DNA from: Rubripirellula reticaptiva | GTDB lineage: Bacteria; Planctomycetota; Planctomycetia; Pirellulales; Pirellulaceae | DNA length: 64,000 nucleotides | Direction of reading: 5' to 3' | Assembly: GCF_007860175.1 (NCBI RefSeq) | Contig: NZ_SJPX01000001.1 | Coordinates: 1,488,001 to 1,552,000 of the forward strand | Shown: piece by piece, positions 37,314-46,346 of the stretch | How positions within the stretch are numbered: position 1 is the stretch's first letter | Layout: every line of letters starts with the position of its first letter | Translations under genes and position numbers: made by a program | Notes under the pieces: generated by a model | Database searches by the model: none | Seen by the model: only the letters and a program-made list of their open reading frames with translations | Told to the model about the DNA's origin: nothing

Positions 37314-39749
37314 CTAAAAAAGTGGCGTCGCGATTCCGTTGCTATCGACTTGCCATGGCGTCCACAGGATCCATGGATCGGTAATCTTCAGGTCGCTCTT
37401 TCTTGGCGGAATCACCAGTGTTTCCAGTTCCCAATCTTCGACGCGATATTGTTTGCCAAGTGCTTCGAGTTCTTCATTGAGTTCGGCATCGAGGTCGTGC
37501 ATGTCCATCGCCAGTTGCTTCAACGTTTCTTCGGCGCGGACGACATCGCTGCGTTGTTGAGCCGCTCGGCTGGCACCTCGAGCGGCCGTCGACACCTTCG
37601 ACACATTCGTGCGGCTGGCCACTTTGTTGCCCAAGAACGCACCCAGGATCGAGGCGCCGACCGAGATGATCGACGACATCTTTGCCTGGTTGTATTGTTC
37701 GGATTCGCGGTCCACACGTTCTTGTGCTGATTGGATTTTCGTGTCGATCGACTTCATCTTTGCCGCGTACTTGTCACGCAGTTTTTCCGTTGCCAAATCC
37801 AGGGCTTCGCGAGCCGCCTGTTTGAAGTGGTTGCGAGCTTCCACCTCATTTGATCCAGCCGGCGCATACTCCTTGATTAGCGGGCCCTTGTACAACGTCA
37901 TCGTGTGGTGACGGTACAGGTAATCTTTGAATTGCTTTTCCAACGATTTGAAGTTCGATGCGCTGAGCAGTTCCGTTGGCAGGTCGCTGAACTTGTAGTC
38001 CGATTCCGGTTCATCTGCGAAGTCCGCATCGGCGGGCAATGGCTTGCTTGCTTCCCAGAAATCATCTGGCACGCCGGCGGCGCAGGACACCATTCGTTTC
38101 TCGTCGATCCACGTGTCCACGTCGGCGCTGCTGCGGACGAAGTGCAGTGATCCTTCGGCGACCACAGCGGGGCGATAGACGATCACTGAATCCGACGCGG
38201 AAACCATGTTCGGGTTTAGAAATTGTTCCGAAACGCCTTGGGGAGCGACCGGGCGAGTTGGTTTGGCGGCTTGGCCGGCGACCGATTCGCCACTGGATGT
38301 TTTGGCCGCCGCCATCGTCGCTTTTCGGTCAGCCATTAATCGGCTGATTTGGTCCCGCGCTAGCGGGCCGGCTAGGAACGACATTGCCCAGCGAGTTTGA
38401 AAGACGCTCGGTCCGTCGTCGTGAACGTTGTTCATCAAAAACACTCGGTTGCCAAGCGACGCCAGCATTTGTTCCATCTTGTTGCGGTCGAACGGTTGAC
38501 CTGATTGAACGGACGCCCCTTCGAGCCCCTCAAGCACCCGAGCTTTGTCGCGTTCGGTTTGCAGTCGGCCCAGGAACCAGGTGCCGATGTTAGACAGTCC
38601 CTTGTAGTCCAAGTCGACCGGGTTTTGCGTCGCTAGCGTGATGCCCAGCCCGAACGCGCGTGCCTGTTTCAGAAGCGTCAGCATCGGTGGTTTGGTCGGC
38701 GGGTTTTTGACCGGCGGAAAATAGCCCGCGACTTCGTCCATGTAGAACATCGCGCGCAGTGAACTGGTGCCGCTTTGCGTTCGCATCCACGCCAGCAACT
38801 CGTTCAGCAGGATCGTCACAAAGAACATCCGCTCGGTATCGCTGAGGTGAGCGATCGACAGGATTGACAGTCGCGGTTTACCTTCCGCCGTGTACAATAG
38901 TCGCTGGATCGAAAGTCGTTCGCCTTCGAGCCATGTCGAAAAGGCTGGCGACGCCAACAAGTTGTTCAGCGTCATCGCTAGTTTCGATCGATCAGTCGAC
39001 GACATGAACGAATCCAGATCTAACACACCGACACGAGTGATCGGAGGCGACTGGATCAATCCGATCAAATCACCGATCGAAACGTCGCGTCCTTCTCGCC
39101 AGCAGTGATCGAAGATCGATGAAATCAAAATGTGTTCGCGAGACAAAAGCGGGTCGGCTTCGATCCCCAATAGCGTCAACAGACCGGATGCCGCACCGGT
39201 GACGCGTTCACGCATCGCATCGCTGTCGCCCAACACTTCTTTGGGCGGCGCATCAAAACTCTTCAGCACCGTCAGCGGCAAACCCGTGTTGCTGCCCGGT
39301 GTGTAGACGGCGATGTCAACCGAGTCTTTGAACCGCTGGACTCGCTCAGGCGTTTGTCCCCAGGCCGCAAGTCCCTTTTTCCACATGGCGGCAGTGTCAG
39401 TCGCCAATTCGTCCAGCGTTTTTCCTTTGCGGACGGCGTCGGATGGTTCCAGCCACGGCCGGAAATCTTCCGGCCGCATTTCAGGAAACGCAAGCAGCAG
39501 GTTCGCCAAGTCCCCTTTCGGATCGACGCAGATCGCTGGAATGCCATCGAGGGCGGCTTCTTCGAGCAACGACAAGCAAAGACCGGTCTTGCCGCTGCCC
39601 GTCATGCCGACGCACATCGCGTGAGTGCAAAGATCCTTGGCGTCGTACATCAGCAAATCGTCTTGCAATTTGCCGCCGCTGAGGTCGTAGTGTTTGCCAA
39701 GGTAGAACGAGGCAAGTTTTTCGAAGACTTCGGGTGATGGTGCAGCCAT
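37314..39749 (-). CDS. HerA-like ATPase (DUF853/DUF87 type) with coiled-coil C-terminus
   Basis: 811 residues. Residues 30-430 are a FtsK/HerA-class ATPase: P-loop GMTGSGKT (48-55), ICVDPKGDLANLLLAFPE, MFYMDEVAGYFPP (Walker B) and GITLATQNPVDLDYKGLSNIGTWFLGRLQTERDKARVLEGL (sensor region). The middle part has no name. Residues 630-765 contain two coiled coils (IDTKIQSAQERVDRESEQYN; DVVRAEETLKQLAMDMHDLDAELNEELEALGKQ) separated by a glycine/alanine hydrophobic segment (IISVGASILGAFLGNK) that may lie in or on a membrane. E. coli YjgR-type proteins have a shorter version. Its substrate (DNA or protein) is unknown. It follows thpR by 42 bp on the same strand, so they are probably cotranscribed. Confidence 0.85.
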   Translation of the reverse strand: MAAPSPEVFEKLASFYLGKHYDLSGGKLQDDLLMYDAKDLCTHAMCVGMTGSGKTGLCLSLLEEAALDGIPAICVDPKGDLANLLLAFPEMRPEDFRPWLEPSDAVRKGKTLDELATDTAAMWKKGLAAWGQTPERVQRFKDSVDIAVYTPGSNTGLPLTVLKSFDAPPKEVLGDSDAMRERVTGAASGLLTLLGIEADPLLSREHILISSIFDHCWREGRDVSIGDLIGLIQSPPITRVGVLDLDSFMSSTDRSKLAMTLNNLLASPAFSTWLEGERLSIQRLLYTAEGKPRLSILSIAHLSDTERMFFVTILLNELLAWMRTQSGTSSLRAMFYMDEVAGYFPPVKNPPTKPPMLTLLKQARAFGLGITLATQNPVDLDYKGLSNIGTWFLGRLQTERDKARVLEGLEGASVQSGQPFDRNKMEQMLASLGNRVFLMNNVHDDGPSVFQTRWAMSFLAGPLARDQISRLMADRKATMAAAKTSSGESVAGQAAKPTRPVAPQGVSEQFLNPNMVSASDSVIVYRPAVVAEGSLHFVRSSADVDTWIDEKRMVSCAAGVPDDFWEASKPLPADADFADEPESDYKFSDLPTELLSASNFKSLEKQFKDYLYRHHTMTLYKGPLIKEYAPAGSNEVEARNHFKQAAREALDLATEKLRDKYAAKMKSIDTKIQSAQERVDRESEQYNQAKMSSIISVGASILGAFLGNKVASRTNVSKVSTAARGASRAAQQRSDVVRAEETLKQLAMDMHDLDAELNEELEALGKQYRVEDWELETLVIPPRKSDLKITDPWILWTPWQVDSNGIATPLF

Positions 39750-39791
39750 GTCAGACAGATCAGTGAAGAAGAAAAGCGAAAGTCGGCGAAC

Positions 39792-40361
39792 TTACAGCTC
39801 GATCGTATCGAGCACGTGATACGTTGGGCCGGTCTTGTCCAAGAAGCTGCCGATCATCAGGACTTGCTCGACACCCATGGTGCCTAATTCAAACGCGTCG
39901 GCTGCTTGAACTCGCTCGACGACTTCGGCGCTCGCCTTGCGGCTGCCGCCACGGGTTCGTCCCAGCGTCAGCCGAGGAACATAGTCGCGGGGTTCTCGTT
40001 TGAACCCCAGTTCGGCCAGATCCAGTTCCAGGTTCTCGACCATTTTGACCAGCGATCCGCTGGGGTCATCGATGCCGGCGGATAATTCGCGAGCCTTGTC
40101 GGGCGACGGCAAAGCACGGGTTCCCCCAAAGTGCAAATCAAAGCTCTCGAATTCCTCGACGACACCACGGACCACGCTGCTGATCTTGGGGATATCGTTG
40201 GTCTCGATATCGCCCAGAAACTTTAGCGTTAGGTGTAAGTTGTCGGTCGGAACCCATTTGATTCCATCGCCGGATTCCTTCAAGCGATTGATCAAGTGAA
40301 CCGCGCCTTTGGTGATCTCGCGGCTCAGCGGTATGGCGATAAATGAACGTGTGGTAGACAT
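39792..40361 (-). CDS. thpR: RNA 2',3'-cyclic phosphodiesterase-like protein, second HxTx motif altered
   Basis: 189 residues, full length for the LigT/ThpR 2H-phosphoesterase family (FIAIPLSREIT at the start). The first motif is intact (HLTLKFLG, His43). The second, expected as PHLTLGR, reads PRLTLGRTR at 129-137, so one of the two catalytic histidines is replaced by Arg130 (codon CGG). The rest of the fold is normal. Intact members open 2',3'-cyclic phosphate on RNA; this copy may be inactive or altered. Its start codon overlaps that of the divergent hydrolase gene in the sequence CATG. It is upstream of and probably cotranscribed with the HerA-like gene. Confidence 0.85.
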   Translation of the reverse strand: MSTTRSFIAIPLSREITKGAVHLINRLKESGDGIKWVPTDNLHLTLKFLGDIETNDIPKISSVVRGVVEEFESFDLHFGGTRALPSPDKARELSAGIDDPSGSLVKMVENLELDLAELGFKREPRDYVPRLTLGRTRGGSRKASAEVVERVQAADAFELGTMGVEQVLMIGSFLDKTGPTYHVLDTIEL

Positions 40362-41418
40362 GACCGAGATGTTACACCGAAACCCTGATTCTTTTCAGCC
40401 GCCACCGTTCGTTCCGCACCCGATTTTCCGCGGCGGTCATCTGCAAACGATCACCCCCGTCGGAGGCCGGTCGCAGGAATCATTGCTGAAGTCGCTGGCG
40501 CCGACGGCAATTCCCGTGAAAGTCTCCGACGGCGACTCGATCGTGCTGCACGAAGATCTTCCCTGTGTTTCAGATGCCATTGTTTCAGATAACCGAAACT
40601 TGGCGGATCCCGAAATGGCCGGCGCCAGCGTTTTGCTAGTTCACGGTCTGACCGGATGCCACGCTGCCGACTACATGGTTCGGTTGGCCGACCGCTTTAC
40701 TCGTCGCGGTTTGCGGGTTTTCCGGATGGACATGCGAGGATTTGGTGCGGCGACTGATTTGACGCGCAATCTTTCGCACGCCGGACGCAGCGACGATTGT
40801 TTGGCGGCCTTGAGGGCGATTGCGGAACGTTGCCCAAGTGGGCCAATTTTCGCCATCGGCATTTCGCTCGGCGCTGGCCAATTGCTGCGAGCGATGGGGC
40901 GAGTCGGCGCGGGTCTGGACGCCACGCCAACATGGATCGATCGATTTTCCGGTTTGGCAGCCGTTTGCCCGCCGCTGGATTTGACCCGTTGCAGCGACAA
41001 CATGCAGCGACTGCGATTGCGGCCGTACAACCGATACTTCATTCGGTCGCTATTGTCGCGAATTCCGCCGGGCGTGCGAGACCGCCACGATTTCGCCGCC
41101 TGCGTGGCGGGATCGCGTCCCCGGACGCTTCGCGAACTGGATGATCGGTTCACGGCGCCGCTGAGCGGTTTTGCCAGCGCCGCCGACTACTACGATGCTT
41201 CGTCATCCTGTCATGTGGTCGGCTCGATCAGTGTGCCCACGTTGGTTTTGACCGCGGTGGACGACCCGATTGTTCCTGTTGACTGTTTTCGTGGCGATCA
41301 GCCGTGGTCCGATTCGACCCGGTTGATGGTTTTGCCCACCGGTGGTCATGTCGGTTTCATTGACCGACGCCGGCGGTCGTGGATGGACGACGTGCTTGAA
41401 AAGTGGGTCATGGGTTAG
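40360..41418 (+). CDS. YheT-family alpha/beta hydrolase
   Basis: 352 residues from the ATG at 40360; a second ATG three codons on is possible. The family opening FVPHPIFRGGHLQTITP is clear. The catalytic triad is visible: nucleophile elbow GISLGAG (Ser near 169), VDDPIVP (Asp near 301) and TGGHVGFI (His near 329). LLVHGLTGCHAADYMVRLADRFTRRGLRVFRMDMRGFG is the oxyanion region. It is a likely esterase of unknown substrate. The upstream frame to 40309 overlaps thpR on the other strand and is not credible. No intergenic DNA separates it from thpR. Confidence 0.9.
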   Translation: MTEMLHRNPDSFQPPPFVPHPIFRGGHLQTITPVGGRSQESLLKSLAPTAIPVKVSDGDSIVLHEDLPCVSDAIVSDNRNLADPEMAGASVLLVHGLTGCHAADYMVRLADRFTRRGLRVFRMDMRGFGAATDLTRNLSHAGRSDDCLAALRAIAERCPSGPIFAIGISLGAGQLLRAMGRVGAGLDATPTWIDRFSGLAAVCPPLDLTRCSDNMQRLRLRPYNRYFIRSLLSRIPPGVRDRHDFAACVAGSRPRTLRELDDRFTAPLSGFASAADYYDASSSCHVVGSISVPTLVLTAVDDPIVPVDCFRGDQPWSDSTRLMVLPTGGHVGFIDRRRRSWMDDVLEKWVMG

Positions 41419-41448
41419 ACGGATGTTTTGATGTTGCGTGTCTCCTTT

Positions 41449-41589
41449 ACCCTCCCATTTTTTGGGAGGGTCGGACGCCGTAGCGGCCGGGGAGGGCAAT
41501 GTTTGAAAACCAATGGAAACATGAGATCCGAGGAAGGCGGTTTGGCCCTCTCCGGCCGCTACCGCGTCCGACTCTCCCGAAGAGAGAGT
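41449..41589. repeat. Imperfect 34-bp inverted repeat with two flanking hairpins
   Basis: The arm at 41464-41497 and the arm at 41545-41578 are inverted copies of one another with only three differences, separated by 47 bp. Each outer end also forms its own hairpin: ACCCTCCCA/TGGGAGGGT (41449-41471) and ACTCTC/GAGAGT (41571-41589). It lies between the convergent YheT and ferredoxin genes. It could be a bidirectional terminator or a REP/MITE-like repeat family member. Confidence 0.85.
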
Positions 41590-41718
41590 GAACTACGAAT
41601 CAAGACTTTTCTCTCGTTCATTACGGATCGAAACGCGAACCACAAACGGTTTCGCGCAACATCGAAAGGCGTATGCACACCTTGGTTCGCACGACACATT
41701 CTTTCCCCGTGCGCCGGT

Positions 41719-42081
41719 CTACTTTTTCATCCAAACCGGTTCGGGTTCGATGCTGTCCGCACAGGCGGACCCTTGGTCTTTGCGGCCGCTGCCTTCGAGG
41801 CGGCTGATGATTTCGACGGTCATGTCCGTCTCGCAGACGATCTGGCAACTCAATCGAACGCCAGCTTCGGTGATTTCTCGGACCTTCAAGACTTCTTTTT
41901 CGGACTCCGTCATCTTGTTCGGTTCACCTTCGACGAACTTGACTCGGCACGATGTGCAGCGAGACTGGCCTCCACATGCGTGCAGTTGATCCGTGCCAGC
42001 GTCTTCGGTCAGGGCTTTGACGAGTCGTTTTCCGGCCGGAATTTCGAAAGTTCCGACACCTTGTACCGTTAATTTTGGCAT
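41719..42081 (-). CDS. 2Fe-2S plant-type ferredoxin
   Basis: 120 residues from the ATG at 42081 (the frame is open 11 codons further). MPKLTVQGVGTFEIPAGKRLVKAL is the beta-grasp start. The iron-sulfur ligands are in CGGQSRCTSCRV (CxxxxxCxxC spacing) and RLSCQ, with one more Cys (IVC) nearby. The tail (SRLEGSGRKDQGSACADSIEPEPVWMKK) is extra. It is an electron carrier in the cytoplasm; the partner is not evident. It is the minus-strand neighbour of the divergent SNF2 gene. Confidence 0.9.
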   Translation of the reverse strand: MPKLTVQGVGTFEIPAGKRLVKALTEDAGTDQLHACGGQSRCTSCRVKFVEGEPNKMTESEKEVLKVREITEAGVRLSCQIVCETDMTVEIISRLEGSGRKDQGSACADSIEPEPVWMKK

Positions 42082-42325
42082 GAATGGTTTCCTGTGGATT
42101 GGGATTAAGGGCAAGATACGCCGTTTCTAATCCTAGCGAAGAATTGAAAACGACAAAGTGCCATCGAGAGAAGTCCCGGGCGGTGGTAGACTTGCGGATT
42201 GGCCTCGAGACGCTGTTGCCAAAAAGTGGGCCCGATTGGGTGAATCAGCGTCCTTGAAACGGTGAATCGCGGCCAAACATGACAATACGCAACTTGAATT
42301 CTCTCTCGCGGTGGAACTTGACGGT

Positions 42326-45300
42326 ATGGATTTGATGTCCGACGACGCAATCAGTGCCTTCGGTCTGTTGGTGTCCGAAGCGATCGAGACTTTGGTCGAC
42401 TCGCACGATGGTGGCCTTGATAAACGTGCGGCGATGCTTTCGATCGATTCGCCGACGTTTAGCAAAGAAGGCGGACAAATGGTGTTCGCATTCAAGGTCA
42501 GCGGTAATCGCCAAACGGCAGTCGCGGCGTCGATCGAAATTTCGCGTCAGGGTGCCGAGCCCGATGATGAGGACTACGATTTCTCGCCGCTTGGCACGGC
42601 ACTCGATGCGATCCCGAAATGCCAGTGCGATCCGTTCGCGGCCGACAAGCGGTGCCCGCACACGTTAGCGATGGCGTGGTGGTTACAAGAACAAATGGCG
42701 CGGCGTAGTGTCGCAGAAGTCTTTGAGTTCTTGGGCGAATTGGAAGTCGACAACGAAGCGGCCGGTCGCGAATTGGTCGGCGAGTTGATGAAGATCGCTC
42801 GTGAGTCGGCAATCGTCGAAACACCGGCCGAAACAACGCGAATTCAGTGGCGGATCGGGCTGCCGCAGTCCCGATATTACTGTCCCATCTCGATCACGCC
42901 CTACGAACAACGGCCGCGGAAAAACGGCAAGGGTTGGACTAAGGGCAAAGAGACTCGCAGCTACGACTTGCTGCGCCGCGATTTCAGTAGCGACCCAATC
43001 GATGGACGAGTCGCCGCACTGGTCGCCAAACCTAGCTATTCATTCGAAGAAGACCATTTCGGCGAATTTCGCGCCCTGCAAACATTGGTCGGTCACAACA
43101 GCGTCGCCTGGGACGATGTCGATGCGGCCACCGTTACCGTGTTGCCCGCCGAGTTGACGCTAACGCTCGAGCCGGTCGAGATCGAAGAGGGCGGCGAAGA
43201 CGATGAAGTCCACGAAAAGACGACCAAGTTTCGGCCAAAATTGGTTGTTTCGGGCATCAAAGTCAACACCGACGATTGCCAAATCGTGCTTGGTCATGCC
43301 AGCCCCGTCGATCCGATCGTCGTGCTGGCAGACCAGAAACACAATCGCTTGGTGATTTGCTCGCTTCGTGACCCGCGGGCCACCCGGTTGATCCAGTTTT
43401 TGTTGCGAGCCGATTTTACGGAAACACTTTTGGATGCGGCCGAAGCTGCCAAATTTTCGGTCGGATCAACGGTGGTTGATTCGCTGATCCGAGTCGATTT
43501 GCCGCCGCAATTGGCCGGTCCAATCGTTCCGGTGACGGCCGAATTGGTGATGGAATTGCGCCCCCGTCCGGGCGCTGGCGTGTGCTTGGCGCTCGCCATG
43601 CACGAACCCCGCTTTCGCGAACTGGCGATTCCTGGCAACCCGCCGGGAATCCTGTCGTGCCTGACCGAAGAAGGTCCGGTGCGATTGGAACGCGATTTGG
43701 CTGCTGAAAAACTTTCGGCCGATGCGGTGGTGGCACAGTTTGAACTCAATTCGTTGTCCAGCGATGGGAATTACCGCTGGGTCGCGACGTCGGACGAAGC
43801 GGCGCTCGATTTGTTGGCGTCGTTGTATCAGGGCGGCGAATTGACGCCGCGATTGATTTGGCCCGAAGGCGAGTCAATCCGCGTGCGCGGCGAGATCACT
43901 CCGTCGGCACTGCGAGTCCAAATCGACGACCGACGCGATTGGTTCGGTTTCTCAGGATCCGTTACCGTCGATGGTCGCGATGTTCCGCTGGCTGATTTGT
44001 TGGCGGCGGTTCGCGATAATCGCTCGCTGGTCCAAGTCGGTGACCGCGAGTTTGCCAAGATCAGTGATGCGTTTCGAAAACGACTGCAACAGCTTGGCGA
44101 TACCGTCGTCGCCGAGCGTGGTGTGATGAAAGTTGCCGATGCCGCTGTGCCAATCATCCAGGAATTGATCGGGCACGATGTGCCGATCGAAGCCACGGCC
44201 CGCTGGCATGATTCGATCCGTCGTCTCGAAGCTCTTTCGGATTGGACACCTGAAAAACCGGCCGGCCTCGACGCAACGCTGCGTGATTACCAACTCGAAG
44301 GTTACCAGTGGCTTGCTCGATTGGCGTCGTGGGGCGTCGGTGGCGTGCTAGCCGACGACATGGGTTTGGGAAAAACCGTTCAAACGTTGGGCGTCTTGCT
44401 CGATCGCGGCCCGGGCGGACCAGCACTGGTCGTCGCGCCGACCAGCGTCGGTGATAACTGGGTTCGTGAAACCGAACGTTTCTCGCCTGCGCTAACCGCG
44501 CATCTGTATCGCGATAGTGACCGAGACAAGTTGATCGCCGCAGCGACTCAAAACGATCTGATCGTGGTCAGTTACCAACTGTTGCAACGCGACGCGAAAC
44601 GATTTGCGACTCGCCAGTGGCACACGTTGGTGCTGGACGAAGCTCAGTTCATCAAGAACTCGCAAACCAAGACATCGCAAGCGGTCCGCATGATCGAAGC
44701 AGATTGGCGAATCGGGCTATCGGGTACTCCGCTCGAAAATCACCTGGGCGAATTGTGGAGTCTGTTCAGGACGCTCAGCCCTGGGTTGCTTGGGTCCTGG
44801 GATCGATTCCGAAACCGCTTCGCAGATCCAATCGAACGACACAAAGACGATGAACGACGCTTGTCGTTGTCGCGTTTGGTGCGTCCGTTCATTTTGCGCC
44901 GGACCAAGAACACGGTGCTAACCGAGTTGCCGCCGCGAACCGAAATCACGCTGCAAGCTGAGCTCAGCAAAGCCGAGCGGCGACTCTATGAAGACGCTCG
45001 AGTGGCCGCGCTGGCGGAACTCAGTAGCACTCGCGAAGACGGACAAGCGGGGCAACAACGCATCCGAACGCTTGCCTGGTTGACACGACTGCGCCAGTTG
45101 TCGTGTCACCCGCGATTGGTCGAAAAGTCTTGGACAAAGACGTCTGCCAAGTTGGATCTATTCACGGGCTTGGTCGACGAACTGCGCGAAGGCGACCACC
45201 GCGCGCTCGTGTTCAGCCAATTCGTCAAGCACCTGGGACTGGTCCGCGAAGCACTCGATGAACGAGGCATCACGTACCAGTATCTTGACGGTGCAACGCC

Positions 45301-45664
45301 AGCGAAAGAACGACAACGCCGCGTCGATGCGTTCCAAGCTGGTGAAGGTGACTTGTTCTTGATCTCGCTAAAAGCCGGTGGTACCGGTTTGAATCTGACC
45401 GCGGCCGACTATGTGATTCACTTGGATCCATGGTGGAATCCCGCTGTCGAGGATCAAGCAACCGACCGCGCCCACCGCATCGGTCAAGAGCGACCTGTCA
45501 CCGTTTATCGCTTGGTCGCCGAAGGCACGATCGAAGAACAAATCTTGGAACTGCACGCCGACAAACGTGAACTGGTCGCCGGAGTCTTGGATGGCACCGA
45601 CCACGCAGCCCGCATGGACACCAAGGAATTGATCGAACTGATCCGCGAAGGCGTCACAAGTTAG
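42326..45664 (+). CDS. SWIM-zinc-finger SNF2 family DEAD/DEAH helicase
   Basis: 1112 residues from the ATG at 42326; a GTG at 42311 or an ATG at 42335 are alternatives. Residues 95-115 carry a SWIM zinc finger (CQCDPFAADKRCPHTLAM). Residues 640-1080 form the SNF2 motor: YQLEGYQWLARL, ADDMGLGKT (Walker A), VVAPTSVGDNW, LDEAQFIKNSQTK (DEAH-box variant DEAQ), LSGTPLENHLGELWSLF, VFSQFVKHL, YLDGATPAKERQRRVDAFQ and QATDRAHRIGQ. The middle 250-620 is the bacterial SNF2 family's auxiliary region. It is a DNA-dependent ATPase of the RapA/HepA type, probably remodelling protein-nucleic acid complexes. No partner genes are adjacent. Confidence 0.93.
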   Translation: MDLMSDDAISAFGLLVSEAIETLVDSHDGGLDKRAAMLSIDSPTFSKEGGQMVFAFKVSGNRQTAVAASIEISRQGAEPDDEDYDFSPLGTALDAIPKCQCDPFAADKRCPHTLAMAWWLQEQMARRSVAEVFEFLGELEVDNEAAGRELVGELMKIARESAIVETPAETTRIQWRIGLPQSRYYCPISITPYEQRPRKNGKGWTKGKETRSYDLLRRDFSSDPIDGRVAALVAKPSYSFEEDHFGEFRALQTLVGHNSVAWDDVDAATVTVLPAELTLTLEPVEIEEGGEDDEVHEKTTKFRPKLVVSGIKVNTDDCQIVLGHASPVDPIVVLADQKHNRLVICSLRDPRATRLIQFLLRADFTETLLDAAEAAKFSVGSTVVDSLIRVDLPPQLAGPIVPVTAELVMELRPRPGAGVCLALAMHEPRFRELAIPGNPPGILSCLTEEGPVRLERDLAAEKLSADAVVAQFELNSLSSDGNYRWVATSDEAALDLLASLYQGGELTPRLIWPEGESIRVRGEITPSALRVQIDDRRDWFGFSGSVTVDGRDVPLADLLAAVRDNRSLVQVGDREFAKISDAFRKRLQQLGDTVVAERGVMKVADAAVPIIQELIGHDVPIEATARWHDSIRRLEALSDWTPEKPAGLDATLRDYQLEGYQWLARLASWGVGGVLADDMGLGKTVQTLGVLLDRGPGGPALVVAPTSVGDNWVRETERFSPALTAHLYRDSDRDKLIAAATQNDLIVVSYQLLQRDAKRFATRQWHTLVLDEAQFIKNSQTKTSQAVRMIEADWRIGLSGTPLENHLGELWSLFRTLSPGLLGSWDRFRNRFADPIERHKDDERRLSLSRLVRPFILRRTKNTVLTELPPRTEITLQAELSKAERRLYEDARVAALAELSSTREDGQAGQQRIRTLAWLTRLRQLSCHPRLVEKSWTKTSAKLDLFTGLVDELREGDHRALVFSQFVKHLGLVREALDERGITYQYLDGATPAKERQRRVDAFQAGEGDLFLISLKAGGTGLNLTAADYVIHLDPWWNPAVEDQATDRAHRIGQERPVTVYRLVAEGTIEEQILELHADKRELVAGVLDGTDHAARMDTKELIELIREGVTS

Positions 45665-45796
45665 TTTCGCAGCGAAGATGTTCATTGAGAAATTGATGGA
45701 TTTTTCTACTTCATTTTTTTCCAATCGCACCCACCTCGGTAACCAGATGGGCTACTCTATCGGGTTCCCATACACTTCCCATTTCGGAGACTCCTG

Positions 45797-45973
45797 ATGA
45801 AAAAAGCGTCATTTGCACTTTTGCTGATCTTTGTTGCATTGCCACTGTCGATGACCACCGGTTGCACGAGCGACGAACCTGTTGTGATCGAAGCTCCGGA
45901 AATGACCCCAGATGAAGATGCCGCCTATGAAAAAGCGAGCATGTCGTCCGTCGATGACGAAAGCCAAAACTAA
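45797..45973 (+). CDS. Small lipoprotein of unknown function (58 residues)
   Basis: ATG at 45797 with CGGAG six bases upstream; stop TAA at 45971-45973. The N-terminal Lys-Lys and hydrophobic stretch (KKASFALLLIFVALPLSM) lead to a lipobox TTGC with Cys23, the expected lipid anchor. The mature part is acidic (SDEPVVIEAPEMTPDEDAAYEKASMSSVDDES). A strong terminator follows 37 bp later, which supports a real transcript. It is a small planctomycete-type envelope lipoprotein; I cannot assign a role. It precedes the tandem DUF1559 genes. Confidence 0.75.
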   Translation: MKKASFALLLIFVALPLSMTTGCTSDEPVVIEAPEMTPDEDAAYEKASMSSVDDESQN

Positions 45974-46346
45974 GAATCTCTCAACGAAATTCGATTGTGA
46001 ACGACGACACCTCGCACGAAAGTGCGGGGTTTTTTTGTGTTTGTTGGCTGTACTGCTCGGATGTGGATTCACGGGCGCCGCCTAATCGCCTCAATTCGCC
46101 AAAAAAACACAGTCATATTGAGTTGCTTTTGCGTTGCATTTTTTTTGTTGTCTTTTCCGAGTTTGTGTGAAATTTTCCTTGATTATGAGATTCTCGTCCC
46201 TTACGTAACGCTAACCGTCCTTGCGCTGGCCCGAGTGCCCGTTTCTTTTGCGCAATGAGTTGCGTCAACTTGTGACAAACTCCGGTGTTTCTTTTGGTGT
46301 TTTTCTACCGGGTGAAAATATCACCCCACTTTCCTCGGAGTTTGAA
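45974..46346 (+). promoter_or_regulatory. Leader of DUF1559 gene A
   Basis: A 373-bp gene-free stretch: first the terminator of the lipoprotein, then about 310 bp leading to the start at 46347. The last part (GTGAAAATATCACC..., then CGGAG and TTTGAA before ATG) is similar to the leader of copy B at 48038. Shared blocks AAACACAG...TTGAGTT, TTGTGTGAAATTTTCCTTGAT and TCCCTTA indicate common ancestry. I can place no promoter with confidence. Confidence 0.5.
46010..46036 (+). terminator. Terminator after small lipoprotein (copy 1)
   Basis: Stem CCTCGCAC/GTGCGGGG with loop GAAA followed by seven T. The same hairpin is found at 47724-47750. Confidence 0.88.

Noticed and set aside
41428-42072. 214-codon plus-strand open frame
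   Set aside because: It covers the inverted repeat and the reverse strand of the ferredoxin gene; no family pattern and no ribosome site.
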